Positions 16,793 to 25,198 of a stretch of DNA of 36,847 bases are shown in pieces. Below the pieces are notes generated by a model that had not been told where the DNA came from, did no database searches, and saw only the letters and a list, made by a program, of their open reading frames with translations. Location: the NCBI GenBank assembly GCA_016928975.1, contig JAFGJR010000143.1:1-36847 (forward strand), written 5' to 3'. This stretch comes from Sedimentisphaerales bacterium. Lineage in GTDB: Bacteria > Planctomycetota > Phycisphaerae > Sedimentisphaerales > SG8-4. Every line of letters begins with the position of its first letter. Positions within the stretch are counted from its first letter, which is position 1. Both the position numbers and the translations under genes were made by a program.

Positions 16793-17121
16793 GCAGAGGA
16801 CCTCAGGCGTCGTGGTGGAGCGCCTGCCGAGCCTGTGGCGCCGTCATCAGGGCGAGGCCGCCTGTACCGTAAGGCTCCGCGGTAAACAACGGGTCGATGC
16901 CGTCAAGAGCCTTTTGGAGAACCATCCTCGCCTGCAACATGAGGACATCCGTCTCCTGTCTGTGGCGGACCAGTTGTTCTTCGAGGAGGTGGCTGTGCTG
17001 TCGCAGGCACGTACAAAAAGCGCTCCACGGAAGCAGTTGCTCCCGCTGCGCTTGCCACGGATCCCCACGCAGAAGAAATCCGTGTGAATTCGTGTCCAAG
17101 AAGGCAGTGTGAATCCGCGTC
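16793..17121. other. Gene-free spacer
   Basis: About 330 bases between the BlaR1-like gene and the cupin gene. Short overlapping reading frames run on both strands, but none has a convincing ribosome-binding site or a recognisable protein pattern. From about 17052 the DNA holds repeated ACGGATT-type words on the minus strand (for example GAATTCACACGGATTTC), a simple repeat also seen near 18485 and 19938. I could not identify a terminator with a U-run. Confidence 0.4.
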
Positions 17122-17394
17122 TTAGCCGAAGTTGTAGTGCTTGCGCACGGGCTTCTCGACGTTCCAGACGCAATCGAGGTCCTGGGGGAAGACCACCAGG
17201 TCGCCCGGGCCGAAGCTGACGGACTCGTTGCCGTCCGAGATCGTGACTCTGCCCTCCAGGATCAGGCAGGTCTCCTTCTCCGTGTAGGACCAGTCGAATT
17301 TGCTCGGATCGCAGGTCCAGATCGGCCAGCTCTTGCAGTGGGCGAGTTCTTCCTTCGTCGGCTTGCGAACCACGATATCTCTAACCGTCGGCAT
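17122..17394 (-). CDS. Small cupin-domain protein
   Basis: A 90-residue single-domain cupin of the PF05899-like type. It has WSYTEKETCLILEGRVTISD, a variant of the first cupin motif, and FGPGDLVVFPQDLDCVWNV, the second motif with the PGD turn. Histidines of the usual metal site are mostly absent, so catalysis is doubtful and ligand binding is as likely. A minus-strand TATAAT at 17455-17450 and GGAG before the ATG support the start. It is transcribed away from the HD gene. The substrate is unknown. Confidence 0.88.
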   Translation of the reverse strand: MPTVRDIVVRKPTKEELAHCKSWPIWTCDPSKFDWSYTEKETCLILEGRVTISDGNESVSFGPGDLVVFPQDLDCVWNVEKPVRKHYNFG

Positions 17395-17494
17395 CCTTGA
17401 TACTCCTACCGATGTTGCTCGTATTCGACCATCCAGGGCTCATGGCTGTATTATATCGAGTCGCGTGCGTCTGGGAACGGTTCGCCGATTTTTC

Positions 17495-17524
17495 TTGAAA
17501 GCGCTGCGTCGCTCTCAGTACACT
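17495..17524 (+). promoter_or_regulatory. Candidate promoter of the HD-domain gene
   Basis: TTGAAA (17495-17500) and TACACT (17519-17524) with an 18-base spacer, about 40 bases upstream of the ATG at 17566. The match is fair, not exact. Confidence 0.4.
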
Positions 17525-17565
17525 CTGGCCTTTCCGTTGTCCTGCTGGTTTTGGATACGAGGCGC

Positions 17566-18372
17566 ATGAAACAGGAACAGGTAGAGCAATTCCGGAGCTG
17601 GTTTGAGGAGTACACGAGTCGCTTCTACGGCGACGACGAATACGTCAACATCCACATCCGGCTGAAGCAGGACCACACGAAGCGCACGTGCGAGGAGACT
17701 GGCCTTCTCGCGGGCCGGCTTGCCCTTGACGAGAGCCAGAGGCACGTCGCTGAGGTGGTCGCGCTGTTTCACGACATCGGCCGCTTCCCGCAGTTCGCCA
17801 GATACCGCACCTACAAGGACGTCCTGAGCGTCGATCACTGCCATCTCGGCGTCGAAGTGCTCACCCAGGAGGGGATTCTCGGCTGCCTGCGGCGTGAGGA
17901 GCGCCAGTGGATCGAGACGGCGGTCGAGCATCACGGCCGCAAGTCCCTGCCCTCCGATCTTCGCGGCCAGGCTCTGCTGTTCGCCAGGCTGATTCGCGAC
18001 GCCGACAAGCTCGACATCTTCCGCGTCGTCCTGACCAACTACCGGGCGTTTCACCACGAGCCTGCAAAGTACTCGTTCGAGGTTGAGCTGCCTGACGAGC
18101 CGGTGTGTTCCCCCGCCGTGGTCGACGCCGTCATGAACGGCGTGCTCGTCGGCCACGAGAACCTTCGCACGATGAACGACATGAAGCTCTGCCGGCTCGG
18201 CTGGGTCTACGACCTGAACTTCGCCGCCAGTCTCGAACGGCTCCAGGAGCAGGGCTTCATCGACGAGCTGCTCCGCCTGCTCCCCCAGACGCCCCAGATC
18301 GCCCAGGTCGGCAAGAAGATCCACAGCTACCTCGACGCCAAGCTCGGCCGCCTCCCACAACCGTCTATGTAG
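17566..18372 (+). CDS. HD-domain phosphohydrolase
   Basis: A 268-residue protein with the ordered metal ligands of the HD superfamily: H37 (QDHTKR), H69-D70 in ALFHDIGRFPQF, histidines in the helix around H91-H93 and H122-H123 (EHHGRKSLP), and D145/D147 in IRDADKLD. HD proteins hydrolyse nucleotides or other phosphate esters with a metal ion; the substrate is not evident. The predicted start is the ATG at 17566, with GAGG just before it; an in-frame TTG at 17551 is less likely. It stands alone between a divergent cupin gene and a repeat-containing spacer. Confidence 0.88.
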   Translation: MKQEQVEQFRSWFEEYTSRFYGDDEYVNIHIRLKQDHTKRTCEETGLLAGRLALDESQRHVAEVVALFHDIGRFPQFARYRTYKDVLSVDHCHLGVEVLTQEGILGCLRREERQWIETAVEHHGRKSLPSDLRGQALLFARLIRDADKLDIFRVVLTNYRAFHHEPAKYSFEVELPDEPVCSPAVVDAVMNGVLVGHENLRTMNDMKLCRLGWVYDLNFAASLERLQEQGFIDELLRLLPQTPQIAQVGKKIHSYLDAKLGRLPQPSM

Positions 18373-18421
18373 TGTTCCGCCCACCGTACTCCGGAGGTGG
18401 TGTGCCCGGCGTATGCTGCGT

Positions 18422-18475
18422 CTTGGAACACCGTACTTGCGCCACCTTGAGCCGCCCAAAGGCGGGACCACGAAC
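18422..18475 (+). repeat. GCCGCC-hairpin intergenic repeat, copy 1
   Basis: A segment of about 54 bases containing GAGCCGCCCAAAGGCGGGAC, a CCGCC/GGCGG hairpin. It aligns with 20021-20074 (see that entry), and both copies are next to a degenerate GACACGGATT-like word. It fills most of the spacer between the HD gene and the PQQ gene. Confidence 0.5.
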
Positions 18476-18646
18476 CTTGCTCTTCGACACAGATTCCACG
18501 GACCAGCATGGATTCCGACTGACAGGCGCGAACCGACAACCGGGTCCTGCTTTGTCCTTGCCTGCTCGGCTTATCGCACGCATAATACTCGCCGCAGAAA
18601 GGCCCTTGTGGGCCGGACATCGCAGGAACAGTGACAGAGGAGTCTC

Positions 18647-19912
18647 ATGAGAACATCGATCAGTCGATCCTGGCGTCTGCTCATGCTGTCTATCGCAACC
18701 TACTGGTGTCTCGCCGTCGCAAGCGTCCAAGCGGAGGATTGGCCCCAATGGCGCGGGCCGAACCGCGATGGCAAGTCCGCGGATACCGGCCTGCTCAAGG
18801 AATGGCCCGCCGGTGGGCCGAAGCTGGCCTGGAAGGCAACCGGGCTGGGCAACGGCTACTCCAGCATGTCCACAGCGGCGGGCAAGCTCTTCACGATGGG
18901 CGACAAGGATGGCGTCGGGTACGTGATCGCGCTGAACGCCGCAGACGGCAAGATCCTCTGGTCCGCCAGGGTCGGCTCCGCAGGGGCGCCGGGTGCGCCG
19001 GGCTGGAGCTATCCCGGACCGCGTTGCACGCCCACCGTCAGCGGCGACCTCGTCTTTGCCCTCGATGCCTGGGGCGAGATGATCTGTGTGACTGTCGCCG
19101 ACGGCAAGGAGCAGTGGCGCAAGAGCTTCACCAAGGACTTCGGCGGCCAGCCGCCCACCTGGGGCTACTCGGAATCGCCGCTGGTGGATGGCGAGCAGGT
19201 CGTGGTTACCCCCGGCGGCAGCCAGGGCGCGATGGTCGCGCTCGACCGGAAGACCGGCCGCGTACTCTGGTGGTCGAAGGACTTCACCGACGAGGCCCAC
19301 TATTCCTCGATCGTGATGGCCGAGATCGGTGGCGAGCGCCAGTGCGTGCAACTGACCGCCGCCAGCGTCGTCGGCATCTCGCCCAAGGACGGCAGCGTGT
19401 TGTGGAAGGCCCCTCGCAAGGGCAACGTGGCCGTCATCCCGACGCCCATTGTGGACGGCGACCGGATCTACGTCACCTCCGGCTACAACGCCGGCTCCCA
19501 TTTGTTCAAAGTGGCCGCCAACGCCGGCAAGTTCTCCGTCGAGCAGGTCTGGTCCCAGCGAGCCATGGCCAACCATCACGGCGGCGTGGTCAAGGTCGGC
19601 GACTACCTCTACGGCTACTCCGACAGCAGAGGCCTCGCCTGCCAGAATTTCCAGACCGGCGAGATCGTCTGGTCAGAGAAGGAGAAGATCAAGAAAGGCT
19701 GCGTCTCCTACGCCGACGGCGCCCTGTACTGCCGCGAGGAAGACACCGGCACGATGGTCCTGGTCGAAGCCTCCCCGTCCGGCTACAAAGAGAGAGGCCG
19801 CTTCGCCCAGCCCGACCGCGCCAAAGAGAAAGCCTGGCCCCACCCCACCATCGCCAACGGCAAGCTGTATCTACGCGACCAGGATACCCTGCTCTGCTAC
19901 GACGTCAAGTGA
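18647..19912 (+). CDS. Secreted PQQ-type beta-propeller protein (BamB-like)
   Basis: A 421-residue protein with an N-terminal signal peptide (cleavage near SVQA-ED, about residue 28) and then WPQWRGPNRDGKS, the opening motif of the large family of planctomycete and verrucomicrobial PQQ-like propellers. Repeats of the PQQ/BamB type follow, such as VIALNAADGKILWSARVG, LDRKTGRVLWWSKDF and GISPKDGSVLWKAPRKG. It probably forms an eight-bladed beta-propeller outside the cytoplasm. Residues needed to bind pyrroloquinoline quinone as a dehydrogenase cofactor are not evident, so it is more likely a binding protein than an enzyme. GAGGAG before the ATG supports the start. Confidence 0.9.
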   Translation: MRTSISRSWRLLMLSIATYWCLAVASVQAEDWPQWRGPNRDGKSADTGLLKEWPAGGPKLAWKATGLGNGYSSMSTAAGKLFTMGDKDGVGYVIALNAADGKILWSARVGSAGAPGAPGWSYPGPRCTPTVSGDLVFALDAWGEMICVTVADGKEQWRKSFTKDFGGQPPTWGYSESPLVDGEQVVVTPGGSQGAMVALDRKTGRVLWWSKDFTDEAHYSSIVMAEIGGERQCVQLTAASVVGISPKDGSVLWKAPRKGNVAVIPTPIVDGDRIYVTSGYNAGSHLFKVAANAGKFSVEQVWSQRAMANHHGGVVKVGDYLYGYSDSRGLACQNFQTGEIVWSEKEKIKKGCVSYADGALYCREEDTGTMVLVEASPSGYKERGRFAQPDRAKEKAWPHPTIANGKLYLRDQDTLLCYDVK

Positions 19913-20020
19913 TAGCAAGACTGCCAACTGTCCTTCGACACGGATTTCGCGGATTGACGCGGATTCTGTGGTACTCCGCCCGCTCGAAGGTGGCAATTGG
20001 CAGTCGTGGGATATGTTCTG

Positions 20021-20074
20021 TTTGGAGTCCTGCGTCTACGCGGTCTTAAGCCGCCTGAAGGCGGAACTCCGAAC
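20021..20074 (+). repeat. GCCGCC-hairpin intergenic repeat, copy 2
   Basis: Contains AGCCGCCTGAAGGCGGAACT and ends CCGAACC, aligned with CACGAACC of the copy at 18422-18475. The stem GCCGCC/GGCGG(A/G) is kept while the loop differs (TGAA against CAAA), as expected of a folded repeat. On the minus strand this type of repeat reads FGVPPSGGL. A shorter relative with the stem CCGCC-TGA-GGCGG is near 4217. Confidence 0.5.
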
Positions 20075-20121
20075 CGCGTGCTCAACCTTCAATGCAGGGT
20101 GGGTTCTTAACCCACGCGGAC

Positions 20122-21132
20122 CTACTTTCGTGACACCTTCTGTTTGGACTCAAATCGCTGTCCTGAGTCAAACAGGACCAGTTGCCGCGAGCCCTGTTCA
20201 ATCTTCTTCAGTGAGCCGTGCTCAGCATCCTCAAAGTGCCCGCCCAGAGAGTCAAACCGGAATTTGCTTGCCTCCAAGTACTTGCGTTGCGTCTCGAAGG
20301 CGAGCCATCTCCTGCGTGACTGTTCCGCAACAGCCCCGGTCGTATTACTTCCCGCGAATGGATCAAGTATCAGATCGCCTTCATCGGTAAGGAAGTCGAT
20401 GAAGAATTGTGGTAATTGCGGAGGGAATCGGGCTGGGTGCGGCTTGATTCCCGCTCGTTTGCAGGCCTGCAGATAATAGCCATTGCTATCATTGTTTCCG
20501 AATTCAAGAAGGTTTGGTGGGATGGAGCCGCCCAAATCCTTGCCGAACTTGTCGGTAATGTTGTGCCCGGAAGGCCGCCTCTTGGCTTTATACCCTCGCT
20601 CTATAAGGCGGAGCATGTCTTTGCTGTATTCGCGGAGAACCTTCCGATTGTCCGCCTTTGGAAAGGGGCTTCTCGACAACCACCACACGCACTCGACCGA
20701 ATCCTTGATTCTGATCTTGCGCACTGTAACCCACTCGGCTGGAGATGGCAACTTGGCGGGGTTATACCAATAGAACTCCTGCGCAAGGTGGAATCCCAGT
20801 TCATCACACAATGCGATTAGAAGCTTGAAGTGGTAGAGAGAGCGGGTCGGCTGCCCCTCGTTGTAGCTGCCTCCTATGTCAATGACGAGGCTCCCATCTG
20901 GCGCAAGTACGCGATGGAAATGCCGCGCGAATTCGAGGAACCACGCGACGTACTCGTGCTTCGCCACATTGCCGTATTCTTTCTTGAAGTGAAGTGCGTA
21001 TGGTGGAGACGTCAAGATGAGATTCACGGAATCGTCGGGTAAATCCTTCAACAAATCCCGTGCATCACCTAAGTACGCAACCCCAAGGTCTGTTGCGTAG
21101 AAGGACTTCCTCTTGGTAAAGCCTGCTATCAT
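20122..21132 (-). CDS. Type II DNA methyltransferase, beta class
   Basis: A 336-residue methyltransferase with catalytic motif IV TSPPY (residues 41-45) ahead of the AdoMet-binding motif [11 protein letters not shown] (257-266); this order defines the beta class. SPPY is most often found in N4-cytosine methyltransferases, so m4C is likely, though some N6-adenine enzymes share it. Residues 150-230 probably form the target-recognition region. It is the third gene of a controller-endonuclease-methyltransferase set on the minus strand, 59 bases after the endonuclease stop. It should protect host sites from the neighbouring nuclease. Confidence 0.92.
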   Translation of the reverse strand: MIAGFTKRKSFYATDLGVAYLGDARDLLKDLPDDSVNLILTSPPYALHFKKEYGNVAKHEYVAWFLEFARHFHRVLAPDGSLVIDIGGSYNEGQPTRSLYHFKLLIALCDELGFHLAQEFYWYNPAKLPSPAEWVTVRKIRIKDSVECVWWLSRSPFPKADNRKVLREYSKDMLRLIERGYKAKRRPSGHNITDKFGKDLGGSIPPNLLEFGNNDSNGYYLQACKRAGIKPHPARFPPQLPQFFIDFLTDEGDLILDPFAGSNTTGAVAEQSRRRWLAFETQRKYLEASKFRFDSLGGHFEDAEHGSLKKIEQGSRQLVLFDSGQRFESKQKVSRK

Positions 21133-21191
21133 GCAGTGTCATTCCTAACTTGCAGGCATATGATAGCACGCCTTCATCTGAGAAACAAGAA

Positions 21192-21758
21192 TCACGCTAC
21201 TGAGGCATGAACGATTTCCAGCACCTCCAGCAAGTCGCCATGCCAGGGCGGTGTGGGCGGTTGAGGGACAGGGTGCATTACTTCCAGCCGGTCTGGCTGT
21301 TTGCGGCTGCGCGCCAAGTCCTTTGCCGCGGCATAGAGGTACTCCCAGACTCCTTTCTGGTTGAAGAGACAAACCGCGACCGCATCAAATTCGTCGGGAC
21401 GGTACAGGCGAGTCTTCTCTCCGGTCCTGGGGTCGATGCCGCCTCGCGTCTTCTGCAGTTCCACCCTGAAGGACCCTGGTTCTGCACCTCTGCAATGCTC
21501 CTGACCACTCCTCACGTTCTTGCACTGTATAGTCAGTTGGCGGCCTTTGTGGTGGAGGAAGAAATCCGGTTCCCCGTCTTTGTCACTCCACCGTAGCTCC
21601 GATATAACACCCTGCTTCTGCATGCACTGCAACGTCCGAAACAGATAGAGCTCGGCCAGCTTCCCTTTGACATCGACTTGCGCACGGAAACCACTGCTGA
21701 GGGCGTCGAGGATATCCTTCGCCGACGCATTGAGACTCTTCTCGAGAGGATGACCCAT
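21192..21758 (-). CDS. Putative type II restriction endonuclease, PD-(D/E)XK fold
   Basis: A 188-residue protein starting MGHPLEKSLNASAKDILDAL. It has an acidic helix KGKLAELYLF (E36), then GEPDFFL with P64-D65 and, one strand later, LTIQCKNVR with Q78-C-K80. This is the PD-x(n)-(D/E/Q)xK active-site arrangement, with Q in place of E/D as in some type II enzymes. The start at 21758 comes one base after the stop of the controller gene, so translation is probably coupled. Longer upstream reading in this frame overlaps the controller gene and is not real. The target site cannot be read from the sequence. Confidence 0.7.
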   Translation of the reverse strand: MGHPLEKSLNASAKDILDALSSGFRAQVDVKGKLAELYLFRTLQCMQKQGVISELRWSDKDGEPDFFLHHKGRQLTIQCKNVRSGQEHCRGAEPGSFRVELQKTRGGIDPRTGEKTRLYRPDEFDAVAVCLFNQKGVWEYLYAAAKDLARSRKQPDRLEVMHPVPQPPTPPWHGDLLEVLEIVHASVA

Positions 21759-21759
21759 A

Positions 21760-21993
21760 CTATCGCCTTGGCCTTGCATTGCCGATGCCGCGAAACAGTT
21801 CCTTGATATCCACGTCCAATGCGTGAGCCAAGTCCGCAATGACCTGCAGTGTGATGTTCCTCTCACCCCGCTCAATGCCGCCAATATACGTCCAGTGACG
21901 CCCGGCCACCTCCCCGAGTTGCTCTTGTGTCCAGCCCCGTTTCTTGCGCGGGTCACGCACACGCGACCCAAACTGTTCCTGAATCGTTCCCAT
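21760..21993 (-). CDS. XRE-family controller (C) protein of the restriction-modification system
   Basis: A 77-residue helix-turn-helix protein. WTQEQLGEVAGRHWTYIGGI with ERGERNITLQVIADLAHALD is the XRE/Cro core, and the small size matches C proteins of type II restriction systems. Such proteins bind boxes at their own promoter, first activating and then limiting the controller and endonuclease genes, which delays nuclease production after entry into a new host. The ATG at 21993 is preceded by a palindrome that overlaps its ribosome-binding region. The endonuclease gene follows after one base. Confidence 0.85.
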   Translation of the reverse strand: MGTIQEQFGSRVRDPRKKRGWTQEQLGEVAGRHWTYIGGIERGERNITLQVIADLAHALDVDIKELFRGIGNARPRR

Positions 21994-21997
21994 TGAA

Positions 21998-22042
21998 TCG
22001 AAGTATCTTCGAAGTCGAGATGGAGGGACAGAGACTATGAGT
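21998..22042. promoter_or_regulatory. Candidate controller-protein operators
   Basis: Two symmetric elements precede the controller gene. The perfect palindrome TCGAAG-TAT-CTTCGA (21998-22012) ends five bases from the ATG. GACTATGAGT (22033-22042) has ACT-ATG-AGT symmetry, close to the GACT-N3-AGTC form of known C boxes. I could not define a convincing -35/-10 pair. Confidence 0.45.
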
Positions 22043-22310
22043 ATTATTCGCACCAGGGAGAAACGGGATAAGCCGGAACGCTCCACATCTCCGGCGATTA
22101 TGGCGCCGCCAGCTATTTTGCTGGGTACGGGCGGTTGGGATTGTGGTTGAATGCACGCAAATCGGCGAAATCTGTGCAGGAACACTTGTTCGTCAAAAAA
22201 GGCGACTTGTGTTTGAGGAGGGCAGGCATGGGGGCCTGCCCCTACAAGTGCCTGCGGCGCGGGGGTTTTTGCTGGGCGGTGGAGGTGTCGGGGGTTTATA
22301 ATTGGGGGGT
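22043..22310. repeat. Spacer with GGGCAGGC...GCCTGCCC hairpin
   Basis: Between the divergent controller and thiE genes. It contains GGGCAGGC-ATGGGG-GCCTGCCC at about 22221-22242 followed by CCTACAAG, a widespread type of intergenic hairpin. A TATAAT at 22297-22302 stands only eight bases before the thiE ATG, but no matching -35 is seen. No TPP riboswitch (CTGAGA/ACCTGA type) is present. Confidence 0.45.
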
Positions 22311-23372
22311 ATGGAGAGAGCTGCGTATAGGATTGTCGATGCCAACTTCAATCGGGCCCGCGAGGCGGTGCGGGTCGTGGAGGAGTATTGCCGGTTCGTG
22401 CTGAACTGCGGCGCGCTGAGCGAGCGGGCCAAGCGGCTGCGGCACGAGCTTTGTGCGACCGTCGGGCGGCTCGATCGCGGCTCGCTCCTCGCCGGCAGGG
22501 ACACCCTCGGCGACGTTGGCGTCGGGCAGAAGGTCGAGGGACAGCTTCAGCGCTCGACGCTGAAGGACTGCTTCATCGCCGGCGCCCGGCGGCTCACCGA
22601 GGCGCTGCGCGTGCTGGCGGAGGTCGTGCAGACGCAGGACAAGGCCGTGGCGGAGAGCCTGGAAAGGCTGCGCTACGAAGCGTACACACTGGAGAAAGAC
22701 ATCATGCTGTTCGGCGAGCCCATCGAGAAGTTCAATCGGGTGCGGCTTTACGTGATCGTCACGAGCAACCTGCCGGCCGAGGCCCTGTCACTGGCCAGCC
22801 GATGCGCCGCCGGCGGGGCCGACTGCATCCAGTTGCGCGCGAAAGACATCCCCGACGACCGCCTCTTCGCCACCGCGGTCGAGTTCGTCGAGCTGTGCCG
22901 GGAGATGGGGGCGCTGAGCATCCTCAACGACCGGGCGGATATCGCGGCGGCGTCCGGCGCCGACGGCGTGCACTTAGGTCAGAACGATCTGCCCGTCGAG
23001 CAGGTCCGCCGGCTCCAATTGTCGCCCCTGATCGTCGGCAAAAGCACACACTCGCTCAAGGAGCTCGAGGCGGCGTGTCTCTCACTGCCGAGCTACGTGA
23101 GTCTCGGTCCGGTTTTCGCGACGCCGACCAAGCCGGACATCGAGCGGGCGGGCATCGAGTACGTCCGCCAGGGCCTCGCACGGCTCGCCGACACAGGGAT
23201 CAGCCACGTCGCCATCGGGGGAATCACCGCGGACAACGTCGAGCAGGTGATCCGCGCCGGCGCGGATCGGGTCGCGGTCTGCTCCGCGGTCACCAGGGCG
23301 GCGGACCCCGGCGAGGCCTGTCGCAGATTGAAAGACAAGATCACCAGGTCAATCAACGAACGTCCTCAGTAG
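22311..23372 (+). CDS. thiE: Thiamine-phosphate synthase with N-terminal ThiD2-like domain
   Basis: A 353-residue protein. The first about 135 residues, starting MERAAYRIVDANFNRAREAV and including RVVEEYCRFVLN and RRLTEALRVLAEV, match the ThiD2-like helical domain often fused to ThiE. From about residue 140 the TIM-barrel ThiE domain follows: ADCIQLRAKD, LNDRADIAAASGADGVHLGQ with ND, VSLGPVFATPTKPD (phosphate and pyrimidine binding) and VAIGGITADNVEQV. ThiE joins HMP-pyrophosphate and thiazole phosphate to thiamine phosphate in the cytoplasm. The ATG at 22311 has a GGGGGG stretch before it; the TTG at 22302 is less likely. No other thi gene is nearby. Confidence 0.93.
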   Translation: MERAAYRIVDANFNRAREAVRVVEEYCRFVLNCGALSERAKRLRHELCATVGRLDRGSLLAGRDTLGDVGVGQKVEGQLQRSTLKDCFIAGARRLTEALRVLAEVVQTQDKAVAESLERLRYEAYTLEKDIMLFGEPIEKFNRVRLYVIVTSNLPAEALSLASRCAAGGADCIQLRAKDIPDDRLFATAVEFVELCREMGALSILNDRADIAAASGADGVHLGQNDLPVEQVRRLQLSPLIVGKSTHSLKELEAACLSLPSYVSLGPVFATPTKPDIERAGIEYVRQGLARLADTGISHVAIGGITADNVEQVIRAGADRVAVCSAVTRAADPGEACRRLKDKITRSINERPQ

Positions 23373-23418
23373 GAATGTCACAAGATGAACACTGGGCGCA
23401 ACAGGATACCCCAGGTGT

Positions 23419-23512
23419 GTCACCCCCGCGAGGGCGGGGGTCCAGAGCTTGCCCTCGCGGAGGTGGGGGAACATGCGGTGCGTCTGTGGATTCCCGCCTT
23501 CGCGGGAATGAC
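23419..23512. repeat. MITE-like element with GTCAYYCCCGCG inverted ends, copy 2
   Basis: A 94-base element that begins GTCACCCCCGCG and ends with the 24-base right end shared with the copy at 7668-7764 (hairpin TTCCCGCCTTCGCGGGAA followed by TGAC). The inner sequence differs from copy 1 and holds its own hairpin. It separates thiE from the next secreted protein gene. Confidence 0.65.
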
Positions 23513-23570
23513 ATGAGCGTGGTGTGGCCACGGTGGCATCATTCGAGTTTTCAAGGTGAAGGCAGCAGCA

Positions 23571-25178
23571 ATGAAACAGTCACGTCTTGTCCAGTGCGCA
23601 GCGGCGGTCGCATTCCTTCTTCTCACGGCATCGGGTATGCAAGCGCAGGCGTTGTGGGATCTGGCGAAGCAGAACAGAGAGACGCTGCGAATCTCGACGC
23701 TGATGACCGCCCAGAACGTCCGCGATCTGCTCTCCAGCGACGAGGGCATCGGTCGAGCCATCGACTGGTGCAAGAAGACCGGCGTGACGCACGTATTCAT
23801 CGAGTCGTTCCGCGACGGATACACCGCCGACAAGCAGGCCCTCGCGCACGCCAAGGCGCGATTCGTGGAGGCGGGCTTCGCGGTCTCCGGCTGTATCACC
23901 CCCACGAAGGTCGGCAAGGACTCCACCGGCTGGAAGAGCATCGGCTGCTACACCGACGAGCCCACCCAGAAGCGGGTCCAGGAGATCTTCGAATACGCGG
24001 CGGCGCTCTTCGACGAGATCATGATCGACGATTTCTGGTTCACCGACTGCGAGTGCGACGCGTGCGAGAAGGCCCGCGGTTCACAGAGCTGGGTCGAGTA
24101 TCGCTGCGACCTGATGACGAAGCTCAGCCGCGAGCGGATTCTCGCGCCCGCCCGCGCCGTCAATCCCAACGTGAAGATCATCATCAAGTATCCCCAGTGG
24201 TACGACAATTTCCACAATCGTGGCTACGAGGTCGTGCGCGAGACTGCGGCGTTCGACCGAATCTGGGTCGGCACGGAGACGCGTGACCCGGACAACAGCC
24301 GTTGGGGCAGGAAGGCCCAGTACGAGGCCTACTACATCATGCGCTGGCTCGGCTGGCTCGGCGGCGCCAAGTGCGGCGGCGGCTGGTTCGATCCCTACGG
24401 CACGCACGAGGACACCTACGTCGAGCAGGCCCGCCAGACGGTCCTGGCCGACGCCAGGGAGATGCTGCTATTCTGCTACGGGTCGCTCCTTCGCGATACC
24501 GGTCCCGCCAACGTCGAGCGGCTCCGCACCGAGATTCCCGGCCTGTTCCAGTTGGCCGCGATGGTGCGGGGCAAGCCGCTCAGAGGGATCGCCGCACCGA
24601 AACCGCCCAACAGCGACGCCGGCGACGAGCAATACGTGTACGATTTCGTCGGCATGCTCGGCCTGCCGCTCGTGCCGACGGCGGAGATTCGCACCGACGT
24701 CCAAGCCGCCTTCCTGCCGGTGCACGCGATGAAGGACGCGCGGGTTGCCGACAAGCTCAAGACAATGCTGGCCGCGAAGACGCCCGTGCTCGTCACCGAC
24801 GGTCTGGCCAAAAGACTGCCCACGCCCATCGCCGGGGACGAGAACCTCGTCATCCTCAGAATCAATGGAAAGCCCAGCAGCCCGCTCGGCCTGACGCGCG
24901 AGGATCTCAAGCCAATCCGCGACAAGCTGCTGGCGCCATTCGACATCCGGTTCGACGCGCCGAACAAAGTCGCTCTGTACCTGATCGGCGAGGACTGCGT
25001 CGTCGTGGAGAGCTTCCATGACGAGCCGGTCACCGCGACGCTCGAGTTCGCCAGCCCGATCCGGGCGACCAAGGCCCTGGTTCTTCCGGTGACCGGCGCC
25101 GCCGAGTTCACCTGCCAGGGGGGCAAGATCGACTTCACGAGGATCACGCCGCGAACCCTCGTGGCTCTGACGTATTAA
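23571..25178 (+). CDS. Secreted TIM-barrel glycosidase-like protein
   Basis: A 535-residue protein with a signal peptide (residues 1-27, MKQSRLVQCAAAVAFLLLTA, cleavage near MQA-QA). The body has a barrel-like series: THVFIESFRDGYTAD, DEIMIDDFWFTDCECDAC (acidic pair at 153-154, cysteines 160-165), VNPNVKIIIKYPQW and RIWVGTETRD. The IDDFWF acidic pair and the Cys cluster resemble putative bacterial glycosidases of the unclassified GHL type. The C-terminal 150 residues look like beta-strand domains. The start is the ATG at 23571, with AAGG eight bases upstream; a GTG at 23556 is possible. The next secreted protein gene follows after 20 bases, so they are probably one operon. Substrate unknown. 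Confidence 0.65.
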   Translation: MKQSRLVQCAAAVAFLLLTASGMQAQALWDLAKQNRETLRISTLMTAQNVRDLLSSDEGIGRAIDWCKKTGVTHVFIESFRDGYTADKQALAHAKARFVEAGFAVSGCITPTKVGKDSTGWKSIGCYTDEPTQKRVQEIFEYAAALFDEIMIDDFWFTDCECDACEKARGSQSWVEYRCDLMTKLSRERILAPARAVNPNVKIIIKYPQWYDNFHNRGYEVVRETAAFDRIWVGTETRDPDNSRWGRKAQYEAYYIMRWLGWLGGAKCGGGWFDPYGTHEDTYVEQARQTVLADAREMLLFCYGSLLRDTGPANVERLRTEIPGLFQLAAMVRGKPLRGIAAPKPPNSDAGDEQYVYDFVGMLGLPLVPTAEIRTDVQAAFLPVHAMKDARVADKLKTMLAAKTPVLVTDGLAKRLPTPIAGDENLVILRINGKPSSPLGLTREDLKPIRDKLLAPFDIRFDAPNKVALYLIGEDCVVVESFHDEPVTATLEFASPIRATKALVLPVTGAAEFTCQGGKIDFTRITPRTLVALTY

Positions 25179-25198
25179 CCTGTGTCGAGGAGTGGTGC

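Noticed and set aside
16803..17099. A 98-codon minus-strand reading frame.
   Set aside because: It begins in a simple intergenic repeat, has no clear ribosome-binding site and resembles no protein I know.
22043..22310. A TPP riboswitch upstream of thiE.
   Set aside because: The conserved CTGAGA and ACCTGA-type segments of the THI element are not present in this spacer.
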